The position numbers and the translations under genes are program-made. Under the pieces are notes generated by a model. That model was not told where the DNA came from, did no database searches, and was given only the letters and a program-made list of their open reading frames with translations. From contig KV908488.1 in assembly GCA_002005505.1 (NCBI GenBank), positions 355,088 to 365,291 on the forward strand: a stretch of DNA of 10,204 nucleotides, in the 5' to 3' direction. Source of the DNA: Botryococcus braunii. Its lineage: Eukaryota; Chlorophyta; Trebouxiophyceae. This document shows, in pieces, positions 1 through 6,720 of the stretch (position 1 is its first letter; each line of letters opens with the position of its first letter).

Positions 1-128
1 TCCTCCCTCCCCTCCCCGTGTTCCCCCCCTCCCTCCCCCCCCCTCCTCTCCTCACCCCTCTCCTCGCCCCTCCCTTTCCCCCTCTCTCTCCCTCTCCCTC
101 CCCCGAGAGAGAGCGCGAGAGCGAGAGC
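1..128. repeat. Low-complexity pyrimidine block switching to purines
   Basis: Positions 1-104 are almost pure C/T on the plus strand, with runs of C and CT. At 105 the strand switches to a GA/GC purine block ending near 128. The CT run at 81-92 and the GAGAGAG run at 105-113 are complementary and could pair as a hairpin. There is no coding signal. The block is probably the edge of a larger microsatellite that continues to the left of the window. Confidence 0.8.
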
Positions 129-138
129 CCACTTTCCT

Positions 139-276
139 CTTCATTTTCTTCTCAAGAGCTTTCCCTCAAAGAGGCCACCCTACGCAGGGGTGCGTGACGC
201 TTATTCGTTTCATTTTCTTCTTAAGAGCCTTCCCTCATATGGCCCACCATAGGCAGGGGTGGGTAACAGGTATTCG
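139..276. repeat. Tandem duplication, two copies of a 69-bp unit
   Basis: Copies lie at 139-207 and 208-276 and are about 80% identical by direct comparison (14 differences in 69). Shared blocks include the motif CATTTTCTTCT followed by AAGAGC and CCCTCA, and a GCAGGGGTG core. Read on the minus strand, the unit is exactly 23 codons and several differences are synonymous, but both copies carry an in-frame TGA at the same place. It is therefore either non-coding or a decayed coding repeat. Confidence 0.8.
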
Positions 277-315
277 GTTATTTACATTGATTGTCTTGTT
301 GTAACTATTAAGTGT

Positions 316-396
316 ACCTCAGATTGTACTGGAAAGCTCAAAAGTGCTGGCCCATGGGCCTTGCACAATTGTGCGCTTTCCAGTACAATCTGAGGT
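316..396. repeat. 81-bp nested palindrome (perfect 22-bp arms)
   Basis: The arms 316-337 and 375-396 are perfect reverse complements. The 37-nt interior is itself structured: 349-360 (GGCCCATGGGCC) and 363-374 (GCACAATTGTGC) are perfect 12-bp palindromes, and 344-347 can pair with 363-366. The whole unit can fold as one long hairpin. Its sequence is unrelated to the other large palindromes in the window. It interrupts a minus-strand frame that is open at 397-525. Confidence 0.95.
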
Positions 397-524
397 GTTT
401 AAAACGTTGCAAACCAAGTTATTCCTACTATTGATAGGATTTATAATTGAATGCAAAGTACAGCTGTGTTTTGAGAAAAGTAGGTGGGCATATGCTTCAG
501 CGAAACACTTCAAGATGGTGGTCA

Positions 525-554
525 CCTACATAGCCTTGATTAAGGCTATGTAGG
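525..554. repeat. Perfect 13-bp hairpin, 4-nt loop
   Basis: Arm CCTACATAGCCTT (525-537) and its exact complement at 542-554 flank the loop GATT. No T-run follows on either strand, and this is a eukaryote, so a bacterial-type terminator reading does not apply. It belongs to the window-wide set of short perfect inverted repeats. Confidence 0.9.
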
Positions 555-640
555 CATGAGGCAGCTGCATTAAAGCTATCACACTAATGATGGAATACTA
601 AATACAATGGAGGAATATTGCTGTGGTACAGGTGTGGAGT

Positions 641-654
641 GCGCTTGTAAGCGC
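641..654. repeat. Small hairpin GCGCTT-GT-AAGCGC
   Basis: A perfect 6-bp stem with a 2-nt loop. A weaker 5-bp inverted repeat (AGCGG/CCGCT) lies about 10 bp downstream. No other signal was seen from 555 to 780, apart from the palindrome ACACCGGTGT at 704-713. Confidence 0.7.
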
Positions 655-789
655 CAATTAGGACCAAGCGGTTGCAGCCGCTACTCTTGTATATCATGTA
701 TACACACCGGTGTATGTACCGTACAAAACATGATATTACATTTATATAGTACAAGTAAAATGGCAGACAATGGTTAGCATGGGGCTTAC

Positions 790-1038
790 GGCAAACTAAT
801 CCCGATGGTAACTGGGTATTTGTGGCAAAGAGGGGACTGCTAACGAAGGTGTCGTCCGAACAGTTATGCTGAAGGCCGGAAAGCCCGATGAGCTCGACCA
901 CCCATCCGAGAAGAAGGACGGCGATGAGGGGCCATAGAAGGCTGTGGGCAAGTCCTGTTAGCGAGTGCACCCGCTTCGTTCGGAGTGTCGCTATCTCGGC
1001 CATCGTAAAACCTCCAAAGCAGAGTTCCGTACGTGTTC
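790..1038 (-). CDS. Predicted exon, N-terminal part of an unidentified membrane protein
   Basis: The minus-strand ATG at 1003-1001 has a strong animal start context (A at -3, G at +4). It opens 71 codons plus one base before an excellent donor (GCC|GTAAGC, exon end 790). Upstream, ATTCTCACTCAG is a good acceptor, giving an exon start at 1038 with 35 nt of leader. Third codon positions are mostly C or G. The peptide starts MAEIATLRTKRVHS, followed at about residues 18-44 by a strongly hydrophobic segment (LLWPLIAVLLLGWVVELIGL), which would be a signal anchor or first membrane helix. After it comes a polar stretch with two cysteines (about residues 48 and 71). The next exon would lie to the left, and none was found by eye in 1-789. 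The family was not recognised. The two splice signals, start context and codon pattern support the call, but there is no homology support. Confidence 0.42.
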
Positions 1039-1106
1039 CTGAGTGAGAATGGCAGGTAATTAATGACACCACCAAAACCGAGTATATCAGCACATGAGCC
1101 AAGACG

Positions 1107-1120
1107 TGCGTGATCACGCA
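1107..1120. repeat. Perfect 14-bp palindrome
   Basis: TGCGTGATCACGCA is self-complementary with no loop. It is followed by the overlapping 6-bp palindromes GCATGC and TGCGCA. A second palindrome, ACCACCGGTGGT, lies at 1142-1153. No matching protein-binding site is recognised. Confidence 0.9.
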
Positions 1121-1141
1121 TGCGCATGGCAGATCACCACC

Positions 1142-1153
1142 ACCACCGGTGGT
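1142..1153. repeat. Perfect 12-bp palindrome
   Basis: ACCACCGGTGGT has no loop and sits at the end of a short CAC run. It may owe part of its symmetry to that low complexity. Confidence 0.8.
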
Positions 1154-1533
1154 ACCAGAAGGCAAGATCGGCATCGGGAGCAAAAGACAGAGGCATCGAC
1201 TTCAAAAATTACTTTATGATATAAGATTTTGGACAAGACTTAAGAATTTCAAGGCACCTGGACTACGATCCACTTTACCAACTAGCGCATGAGCATGGTA
1301 ATTCGCAACGGATTGCAACGTAACAGCGAAGTTTATGACATGAAGGAGTGGAAAGAACAATATATCTGCACATCCATCATCCCCAAATAGACTTTCAAGC
1401 TTACATTCAAATGTCAAAGATACGTTCGTGTGCACGAGATATGTACTGGATAAATAGGTCGGCTATGAGGACTGTGGTGTTTTGGCAAGATCCCGCGTTT
1501 TGAAAGTTTTTGAAACGACTGACAATTTATAAG

Positions 1534-1645
1534 TTCGTGGATACATGCCTTGAGAACCACTCACCGGAAAAGCAAAGTCTCTGTGTGGTCGATCTTCAAG
1601 GTCCGAAGCAAAGCTGTTGCTGTGACAACTTCACGGCCGAATGCT
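1534..1645 (+). CDS. Possible internal exon, cysteine-rich peptide
   Basis: The frame is open from about 1507 to a TAG near 1687. A possible acceptor (TTATAAG|TTC, exon start 1534) has a branch-point-like GACTGAC about 12 nt upstream. The donor is TGCT|GTAATT (exon end 1645). The 37 codons read FVDTCLENHSPEK, then a cysteine-rich end containing QSCCCDNFTAEC, with natural-looking codon use. The acceptor lacks a good pyrimidine tract, no family was recognised and no partner exon was identified. Other frames of the same stretch are also open, so this is a tentative call. Confidence 0.22.
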
Positions 1646-1916
1646 GTAATTCAATATTGTTTATGTGGGGAAGTTATGTCGGTCCTTAGAGGCGTGGAGA
1701 GGTTCACACTGCTTTTTGGGATGCCCAAATCACGGCAGCTTCCGTTGTCCTAAAATAAGGAGACTGACATTTTCGTGGGGACTCCGAAAGGGGTCTTGGT
1801 GGGGCTCCCACTGGGCGTCCCCAGAAGGCCCTTCTGAGAAGGGTCCCCTCTGATTCACCGTGAATCATTCACGGCGTCTCGTCCGGATCAAAATCGGAAA
1901 TAGCAACCAGGAGTCC

Positions 1917-1944
1917 TGATTCAGGACTGCTGATTCAGGACTGC
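1917..1944. repeat. Exact tandem duplication of a 14-bp unit
   Basis: TGATTCAGGACTGC occurs twice head to tail. The first copy overlaps the 17-nt palindrome AGTCCTGATTCAGGACT (1912-1928). This looks like slippage or template switching at a hairpin. Confidence 0.95.
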
Positions 1945-1957
1945 GGTTAGGAATCCT

Positions 1958-1986
1958 GAAGCATATCCTAACATAGGATATGCTTC
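1958..1986. repeat. Perfect 13-bp hairpin, 3-nt loop
   Basis: GAAGCATATCCTA pairs with 1974-1986 around the loop ACA. It is the apex of the larger inverted structure at 1749-2100. Confidence 0.9.
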
Positions 1987-2122
1987 ACTCTTTATTCTAA
2001 TCAGGAGTGCAGTCCATTCTGGGGACGCCACTGGGACTTCCCACTGGTACTCCCCAGTGGAAACAGATCTCCGGAGAGATTTGATTTTAGGAAAATAAGG
2101 GTTGCAATTGCCGATTCCGAAC

Positions 2123-2180
2123 GTGTAAGGCATAACTTACACTGGAAGTTATACCCGTACTGTATCAGTAATACTGATAC
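2123..2180. repeat. Pair of short hairpins
   Basis: GTGTAAG (2123-2129) pairs with 2136-2142. The overlapping ATAACTT (2132-2138) pairs with 2146-2152, so the two structures are mutually exclusive. Next to them, GTATCAGTA (2162-2170) pairs with 2172-2180 across a single A. Confidence 0.8.
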
Positions 2181-2263
2181 GTATACACGCCATTGAAGCA
2201 ACACGAACCTCATATATGATCCTATATGGGAACAGTCGACAAGTACACCGCATAGCCAAGCTG

Positions 2264-2280
2264 TAGCGCTGGAAGCGCTA
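2264..2280. repeat. Perfect 7-bp hairpin, 3-nt loop
   Basis: TAGCGCT, loop GGA, AGCGCTA. It lies in sequence with no coding signal. Confidence 0.75.
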
Positions 2281-2605
2281 AGGAAAGGAAGAGATAGGGA
2301 GACATCGGAATAGGACTTAGGAATAAGGCCAGATGCCAGTTACAGCAGTTGGCTATGCCAACGATAGATGAATGATGTCCATCTGTATATGTATATCTAT
2401 TCCCTCTCTAGCCTTGGCCCTGGTTCCGATGCCCTACATGGAGGTACAAGACCTCGGGGACTGTACGGTACGCCAGATGGGTAAGGTCCCGACATCACAT
2501 GTGACGGGGGACTGACTTAAGTAATGCTGGCTTAGTAGTACCTGGAAGGAGACCGTTACACAAGCCCCGAATACATTCACCACTACAGCAAGTATGAGGA
2601 GACTG
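2281..2605. other. No gene recognised
   Basis: Stops occur in all frames at short intervals. The only structure seen is the palindrome TCACATGTGA near 2494 and a repeated GGAGAC(C/T)GTTACA motif near 2548 and 2600. Confidence 0.6.
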
Positions 2606-2762
2606 TTACAACCACAACAACATCATCAACATACATCAACAGCAGCAGTAATTAGCAACAGCAACAACAACAACAACAACGACGACGACGACGACAAGGA
2701 CGACGACGACAACAACAACAGCAACAACAACAACAAGAACCACGGCAACAACACCAACACCT
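2606..2762. repeat. Imperfect trinucleotide tract (CAA/CAG/CGA/CAC)
   Basis: Runs of AAC/CAA, CAG and GAC/CGA triplets are interleaved with CAT and CAC. The minus-strand translation is a valine run and the plus strand gives Gln/Asn or Thr runs. These open frames result from the repeat and no gene is proposed. The CGA-to-CAA changes look like decay of an ancestral trinucleotide expansion. Confidence 0.85.
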
Positions 2763-2828
2763 AAAACACCACCGGAACCACGGACCTGGTACCGGTGTTT
2801 AGTGTTATTGTCGGTACGGCTGTGTGGT

Positions 2829-2850
2829 AGGGTGGTACCACTACCACCCT
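2829..2850. repeat. Perfect 9-bp hairpin, 4-nt loop
   Basis: AGGGTGGTA, loop CCAC, TACCACCCT. It sits just after the trinucleotide tract. Confidence 0.85.
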
Positions 2851-3203
2851 TAACAAAAACGACAACAACAATTACAAATAACAGATATTTCAGTCCATCA
2901 AAACCTGTAATGCTTATCAGTGCGTGCATATGTCAAGCAGTTGTGTGGTTCTCCTTTGCGAGAGAAGTTTGAGGGGACATCCACCTGATAAAGTCCCAGA
3001 ATGGCACTGAAGAAAGGCCCCAAAACCACCTATTGCAGGCCTTCTCACAAAGTTGGAGATCCCCATGATAGAACATTTTTCAGCCGTTCAAAACATTCTT
3101 TTAAACGACGGGCAATCAATCCCACGACCATGGAAGGGGGCAGGCACACATGAGACCTCACTTCCAAGGGATCCCCAAAAATGGGATACTCTAGCCACTG
3201 TCA

Positions 3204-3312
3204 GCACACACACCACACCACACACACACACACACACACACACACAACACACACACACACACCACACACACACACACTCAGACACACACACACACACACA
3301 CACACACACTCA

Positions 3313-3363
<51 letters not shown>
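3204..3363. repeat. (CA)n microsatellite with 32-bp higher-order spacing
   Basis: A long alternating CA run, broken by CCA and AACA interruptions. The variant ACTCAGACA occurs twice, 32 bp apart (near 3277 and 3309), which suggests duplication of a whole block within the array. Such alternating purine-pyrimidine sequence can adopt left-handed DNA. All histidine/threonine frames here are repeat artefacts. Confidence 0.95.
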
Positions 3364-3364
<1 letters not shown>

Positions 3365-3389
3365 ACCACCACCACCACCACCCACCACA
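3361..3389. repeat. (CAC)n bridge between CA and CT arrays
   Basis: About eight CAC/CCA triplets link the CA array to the CT array, making a compound microsatellite. Confidence 0.85.
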
Positions 3390-3392
3390 GGG

Positions 3393-3833
<441 letters not shown>

Positions 3834-3955
3834 AATCATTTTTGTGAATATATATATTTTCCCTGCGGCTGTTCAGATGTCGGCACGTGACTATTCGGGC
3901 ATCGGGGGTCTGAGACTTATATATTTTACATAGGCCTTAAATGTCTGGGCAACAT

Positions 3956-3981
3956 TAACCACATGCTTAATCACGTGGTTA
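3956..3981. repeat. Inverted repeat TAACCAC / GTGGTTA
   Basis: A perfect 7-bp stem (3956-3962 with 3975-3981) and a 12-nt loop. It lies inside the coding-like frame described for 3891-4245. Confidence 0.7.
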
Positions 3982-4013
3982 CCTTCAAGTGCACGGAAGG
4001 TATTCACTTGCAC

Positions 4014-4092
4014 AGGAGCCAGACTCCGTCGCACTACAATAAAGGGGCCTTCGAAGGCCCCTTATATTGTAGTGCGACGGAGTCTGGCTCCT
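4014..4092. repeat. 79-bp near-perfect palindrome, no loop
   Basis: Arms 4014-4052 and 4053-4092 are reverse complements except for one extra base in a T/A run near 4062-4065. The centre is TTCGAA and the innermost 22 bp (AAGGGGCCTTC and its complement) are perfect. There are no obvious long direct repeats at the edges; at most a CA dinucleotide is shared by both flanks. It interrupts the minus-strand frame at 3891-4245. Confidence 0.95.
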
Positions 4093-4259
4093 CATGTTGA
4101 ACTCGTGATCAATATCTTCTAGAACTTTCAATCCCAACAATCCAGATCTATTTAGAGCTTCTTGAAATTGAGTTAATTTCACAACATTTTTTCTAAGTTT
4201 TTCACAACAAGACAACTTCTCCCTCATCAAAACTTCAAAGTTAGTTCAAACTCCTCAAA

Positions 4260-4561
4260 AAGATTCCTTGCAATAAGGAAAATGAAAGTTTGAAAGAAAG
4301 GAAGAAAAAAAAGCGAAAGCCACCTCTCCCTCCCTAAATCGCTTCCCCGGATTGCCTTTGCAGCAAAGGGATGAGAGAAGAAGAGTAAAAAAGATATGCT
4401 CGTTTTGTAAAAAGATTAGAAAATCCTTGAGGGAGCCACCCCAAGAGCCCCAACGACCCGCTAGAGTTGCGAGTGAGCTCTCGAAGGAACGCAAGACTCA
4501 TGAGTGATCACTAAGGTGACTCTTTGCTTCGGCTTGCTGCACACCATACAATCCATCCCAG
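4260..4561. other. No firm gene; pyrimidine-rich intron-like tracts on the minus strand
   Basis: On the minus strand, two pyrimidine-rich stretches (about 4365-4405 and 4265-4315) each end in GCAAAG or TTGCAAG. They resemble 3' splice regions, but no convincing exon frame starts after them. A 79-codon minus frame across 4255-4494 is rich in Phe, Leu and Ser from these tracts and is not called as a gene. Confidence 0.4.
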
Positions 4562-4699
4562 CTAGTAGGGTTTCCTCACTTCTACAAGGAAGGTCCTTGA
4601 CGTCAGTCTTTTCAGGGACTGGAGCTTGAATGGGGTGTGTGGATCCCTCGTGTGCGACTGGTAGAATAGAGAAGGGAAGAGTCCTCGTTGCCAGCCCAT
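4562..4699 (-). other. Small ORF with strong start context, uncertain
   Basis: The minus-strand ATG at 4699-4697 lies in a textbook start context (GCCACCATGG) and opens 45 codons to a TAG at 4564-4562 (MGWQRGLFPSLFYQSHTRD, then a basic C-terminus). The same frame continues upstream to 4724, where the 90-bp palindrome begins and brings in-frame stops. It could be the 3' part of a broken frame. No family was recognised. Confidence 0.2.
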
Positions 4700-4724
4700 G
4701 GTGGCGATCTCCCCTGGACGCTCC

Positions 4725-4814
4725 ATAAACGTGCACGTGCATTGAGACCTTCAAAGGTGAATTCAGAGCTCCAGAGCTCTGAATTCACCTTCGAAGGTGT
4801 CAATGCACGTTTAT
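4725..4814. repeat. 90-bp palindrome with palindromic arms
   Basis: The arms pair from ATAAAC (4725-4730) with GTTTAT (4809-4814) through to GAGCTC at the centre (loop 4772-4773). There are two mismatches and one 6-bp slip (a duplicated GTGCAC-type hexamer in the left arm at about 4731-4736). The right arm contains a perfect 14-bp palindrome CACCTTCGAAGGTG (4786-4799), and the left arm the near-palindrome ACCTTCAAAGGTG (4748-4760). The structure is therefore nested. The TTCGAAGG core is shared with the centre of the palindrome at 4014-4092. Confidence 0.95.
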
Positions 4815-4913
4815 AAAACCCCGTTTAACAACATGCGACGTGCAGCTTTAGAATTTCTGTGCGTGTGACAACGGTGCGCAAGCAACATTCATGTGGACGA
4901 AATTTCAAATGCG

Positions 4914-4925
4914 TCAGTTAACTGA
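4914..4925. repeat. Perfect 12-bp palindrome TCAGTTAACTGA
   Basis: No loop. The block AATGCGTCAGTTAA at its left edge is also repeated in inverted form about 20 bp downstream (TTAACTGGTGCATT, 12 of 14 matching), giving a second, larger inverted arrangement. Confidence 0.85.
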
Positions 4926-4998
4926 TGTACTTGAAACGTTTTAACTGGTGCATTCAAGACCGCTTCGCCACTAGCGCTAGCCCATGGCTCCTTTCATG

Positions 4999-5219
4999 GG
5001 TTAAAGAAGTTTCAACTTCAGACTAGACTATTTCCTTGTGCATAAGCTCATTTTCCAAATCTTAACGAGTTCTGTAAGAAGTCGATGGGCTCACGAGTTG
5101 GCCAAGGCATGCTCCATATATGATGAACCATATATGGTTCATATAAGTGAACTCTCATCATTTATGCTGTCCGACCAATGGTTCGAGGTCAGCCTCGTTT
5201 CAACTCGCGATGAATCTTA
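4999..5219 (+). other. Open frame of 72 codons, possible exon, unidentified
   Basis: The plus-strand frame is open from just after a TAA (about 4994) to the TAG at 5217-5219. Its composition is natural (for example LIFQILTSSVRSRWAHELAK and SDQWFEVSLVSTRDES). No good ATG start was seen, and the acceptor candidate near 5000 is weak. The 20-bp perfect palindrome at 5123-5142 lies inside and translates without a stop. The family is unknown, and chance opening is possible. Confidence 0.2.
5123..5142. repeat. Perfect 20-bp palindrome, no loop
   Basis: ATGAACCATA followed by its exact complement. The flanks TATATG/ATATA would extend it if a 3-bp slip in the left arm is allowed. Confidence 0.95.
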
Positions 5220-5220
5220 G

Positions 5221-5420
5221 ATGTGCATCAGAAGGGAACCCATGGCTTTAGGAGGTTCGCAGCTGGGGCAGCTGAGTCAATAGGTTGGCAGCTGAGCTGA
5301 CGGACATGAATTAACAATGCAATTTTTAAGAACATCGAAGTTCTTAATTGATTAATAGAATTCTGACAGCCAGGGATGCCAATATATTAAGAACCAAACA
5401 TTAAATTACAAGCATTATAC
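5221..5420. other. No gene recognised
   Basis: The repeated element GGCAGCTGAG occurs near 5267 and 5287. The hairpin at 5326-5347 and AT-rich sequence follow. No coding signal was seen. Confidence 0.5.
5326..5347. repeat. Perfect 8-bp hairpin TTAAGAAC / GTTCTTAA
   Basis: The loop is ATCGAA. Allowing a 3-nt T bulge, the stem extends outwards to CAATT/AATTG. Confidence 0.85.
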
Positions 5421-5482
5421 CTGAAAAAACATTGGTCCATCTGTTCCTGAGTCCACATTTGCTGTGTCCACGTGTGTCAATG
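5421..5482 (-). CDS. Possible short internal exon
   Basis: The minus strand reads TTTTTTCAG|GTATAATG, a good donor with the exon ending at 5421. A possible acceptor, GACTAATTAG|CA, gives an exon start at 5482, and GACACAG|CA gives 5461. The frame is open across both, and the codons before the donor encode NVDSGTDGPMFFQ. A stop precedes the upstream acceptor, which is expected for an internal exon. The acceptors lack a strong pyrimidine tract, the exon is short and no family was recognised. Confidence 0.25.
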
Positions 5483-5554
5483 CTAATTAGTCATAACATG
5501 GCTTCGGAGCGGAATCGCAATGTACAATGCTAGCGCGCTTTACATCACCAGACC

Positions 5555-5569
5555 CTTTAAGACTTAAAG
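5555..5569. repeat. Perfect 7-bp hairpin CTTTAAG-A-CTTAAAG
   Basis: A single-base loop at 5562. It lies between the short exon candidate and the decayed frame at 5588-6259. Confidence 0.85.
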
Positions 5570-5587
5570 TGAAGTATGCCCTTTTAC

Positions 5588-6259
5588 TCAAGATTGCCCT
5601 ACACATCTTCTTTGACAGAGTAATAAACCCGACCCTAACACGAGATGAACATGCAGGACATCGAGTGTCCCTATCACCTTGATGATGGCAGAAATATTCC
5701 CCCTAGCAAAGTCACCCACACCATCACTGGTTGCTAGTAGCACTAGCCTTTTAAACTGGTTTCTGCCCAGTGCCTCCATCCACAGCGGGGAGAAATCACG
5801 AGACTACCGTCAATAACAGACTCCCGTGGATTTATAAATTAGTGGCTGGGAACTGTCAAAGTGGAAATGCTTGGGTTGACTATCGCCCGATCCGAGGTAC
5901 TCCAACATCCTGACCATGGTGCCACAAGTAGAAATCGAGAGGCTTGCCACAACCCCTTGCATAAGAACCGGCCACATGACCACTCCCAGGAATTTTGCAA
6001 CCTGTGGCCCTTGCGGCCATATGCATCCCTGGCTTTCTGACCAGATAAAGAGGTCATCACGAAAGAACCCCAGCTTGCTTTCAATATGCTACACGGTGAT
6101 AATGGGAATTGCTGCCCAACTAGTGCCCCAAACCCGTCAGACCCGACCAAGCCTTCTATTACACAAACCATTTCGATAAGGAACAAGCTTGTCCTCCAGC
6201 TGCGGACCGCATACCCGTCTGAAAATCACCACACGTCCCGACCCTCCATCCCTAGACAT
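5588..6259 (-). pseudogene. Decayed retroelement-like reading frame
   Basis: One minus-strand frame runs from an ATG at 6259 to a TGA at 5588 (223 codons) with only four internal stops (at 6139, 6091, 5812 and 5806). About ten would be expected in random sequence. The peptide has runs of natural composition. FFRDDLFIW (6067-6041) resembles the catalytic aspartate pair of reverse transcriptases. QGPQVAKFLGVV (6013-5978) resembles the conserved FLG segment that follows it in retroelement polymerases. The spacing between the two (about 9 residues) is much shorter than in intact enzymes, implying internal deletion. The C-terminal part includes RNQFKRLVLLATSDGVGDF, which was not recognised. The reading rests on short motifs only, and another minus frame across 5839-6186 is also open. 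Confidence 0.3.
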
Positions 6260-6483
6260 TAATGCGACAGCTGTCTTCTAAGCGACAAATGTCCCATGTT
6301 ACCCAGTTTGCAAGGTGGCGTCAACGTTGCAGTACTCAACGTACGAGTTTTGTAGCGAAGCACAGGGTAGATCAGAAAACAAACCTCCGTGTAATCCATA
6401 CACTGTCATGTGACTTCAAGGAAATATGAAATAGTAGCGGCAAGATACGTGTGATCAACCCATCATGTAATCCCAGCAAACCA
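6260..6483. other. No gene recognised
   Basis: This lies between two decayed retroelement-like segments of opposite strand. Stops occur in all frames. The part after 6451 may be the eroded 5' side of the plus-strand remnant. Confidence 0.45.
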
Positions 6484-6720
6484 CAGTACACCACACTCCT
6501 GCAAAAAGCTCATTTGATGATGAGGGCTCGAGAGAAGTGTGGCTTGAAGTTCAGCCGACTCATTAGAACCAGAATCCAAAGAAGTTTGGTAAAACCACTC
6601 ATCTCACTCGAGACGGATGCTCACGCGAAGATCCTCGGGGCATAGCCGGTATTTGATTATGACACGGACACCAACTGCACCAAATGTTGTGGGAAGTGTA
6701 CGAGTCATTGGTAGTGACTC
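6484..6720 (+). pseudogene. Frameshifted Ty3/gypsy-like reverse transcriptase remnant
   Basis: In frame from 6451, the motif MMRAREKCGLKFS (6517-6555) resembles the RAREKGLKFN-type helix after the catalytic site in Ty3/gypsy reverse transcriptases. The match then continues in a different frame: KFGKTTHLTRDGC (6582-6620) and EDPRGIAGI (6627-6653) correspond to the FFG..LT.DG...DP.KI..I stretch of those enzymes. A third frame from 6659 (MTRTPTAPNV) fits the next segment. Two frameshifts and a TGA at 6654 mark it as dead. The catalytic aspartates upstream are not recognisable. The order and spacing of the three pieces match the family, which argues against chance. A weak proline-rich tail-like stretch follows (EEPDSPYTPQEAPHRSTR, 6744-6797). 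Confidence 0.42.

Larger units (their letters stand above)
1749..2100. mobile_element. Foldback / MITE-like element with nested palindromes
   Basis: The ends carry the inverted octamer CCTAAAAT (1749-1756) and ATTTTAGG (2084-2091). A 9-bp direct repeat AAAATAAGG occurs at 1752-1760 and 2092-2100 and could be a target-site duplication. Internally, GGCGTCCCCAGAA (1814-1826) pairs perfectly with 2017-2029. The core hairpin GAAGCATATCCTA (1958-1970) pairs with 1974-1986. The interior also has palindromes at 1823-1835, 1829-1843, 1852-1866 and 1912-1928, a tandem 14-mer at 1917-1944, and repeated CCACTGG/CCAGTGG blocks (2030-2060). There is no transposase, so any movement would be non-autonomous. 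The symmetry is uneven: the left half is about 100 bp longer. The element boundaries are inferred. Confidence 0.5.
3891..4245 (-). pseudogene. Coding-like frame interrupted by a 79-bp palindrome
   Basis: On the minus strand, 4245 to 4093 is open for 51 codons with natural amino-acid content (for example REKLSCCEKLRKN and GLLGLKVLEDIDHEF). The palindrome 4092-4014 follows. From 4013 to the TAG at 3893-3891 a further 40 codons are open (starting VQVNTFRALEGNHV), and this is the same frame if exactly the 79-bp palindrome is skipped. With the palindrome in place, the frame shifts and terminates at 3985. A stop (TGA at 4248-4246) lies just upstream, close to a pyrimidine-rich stretch (about 4260-4310) and a CTAAC branch-like motif, so the left part could be a spliced exon. 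A possible donor, GAAG|GTAACC, lies near 3982. The family was not recognised; the first part is charged and leucine-rich, as in a helical protein. It may instead be two unrelated short open stretches. Confidence 0.35.

Noticed and set aside
584..1183. The full 199-codon minus-strand frame as one gene
   Set aside because: Only the middle (790-1003) has coding character. The upstream part lies before a good start codon and the downstream part follows a strong donor, with low-quality composition.
2636..2929. Minus-strand poly-valine frame
   Set aside because: It is a translation of the CAA/CGA trinucleotide tract. A pure valine run is not a credible membrane segment.
3001..3153. 50-codon plus-strand ORF starting at ATG 3001
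   Set aside because: Two frames are open over the same stretch, no splice or poly(A) signal supports it, and no family was recognised.
4014..4092. Transcription terminator or CRISPR-type repeat
   Set aside because: It is a eukaryotic context, a single copy, with no T run and no regularly spaced repeats. A palindromic insertion or template-switch product fits better.
4811..4818. TATA-like TTATAAAA at the edge of the 90-bp palindrome
   Set aside because: It is part of the palindrome arm (the other arm has the matching ATAAAC), and no transcript start or downstream gene supports a promoter.
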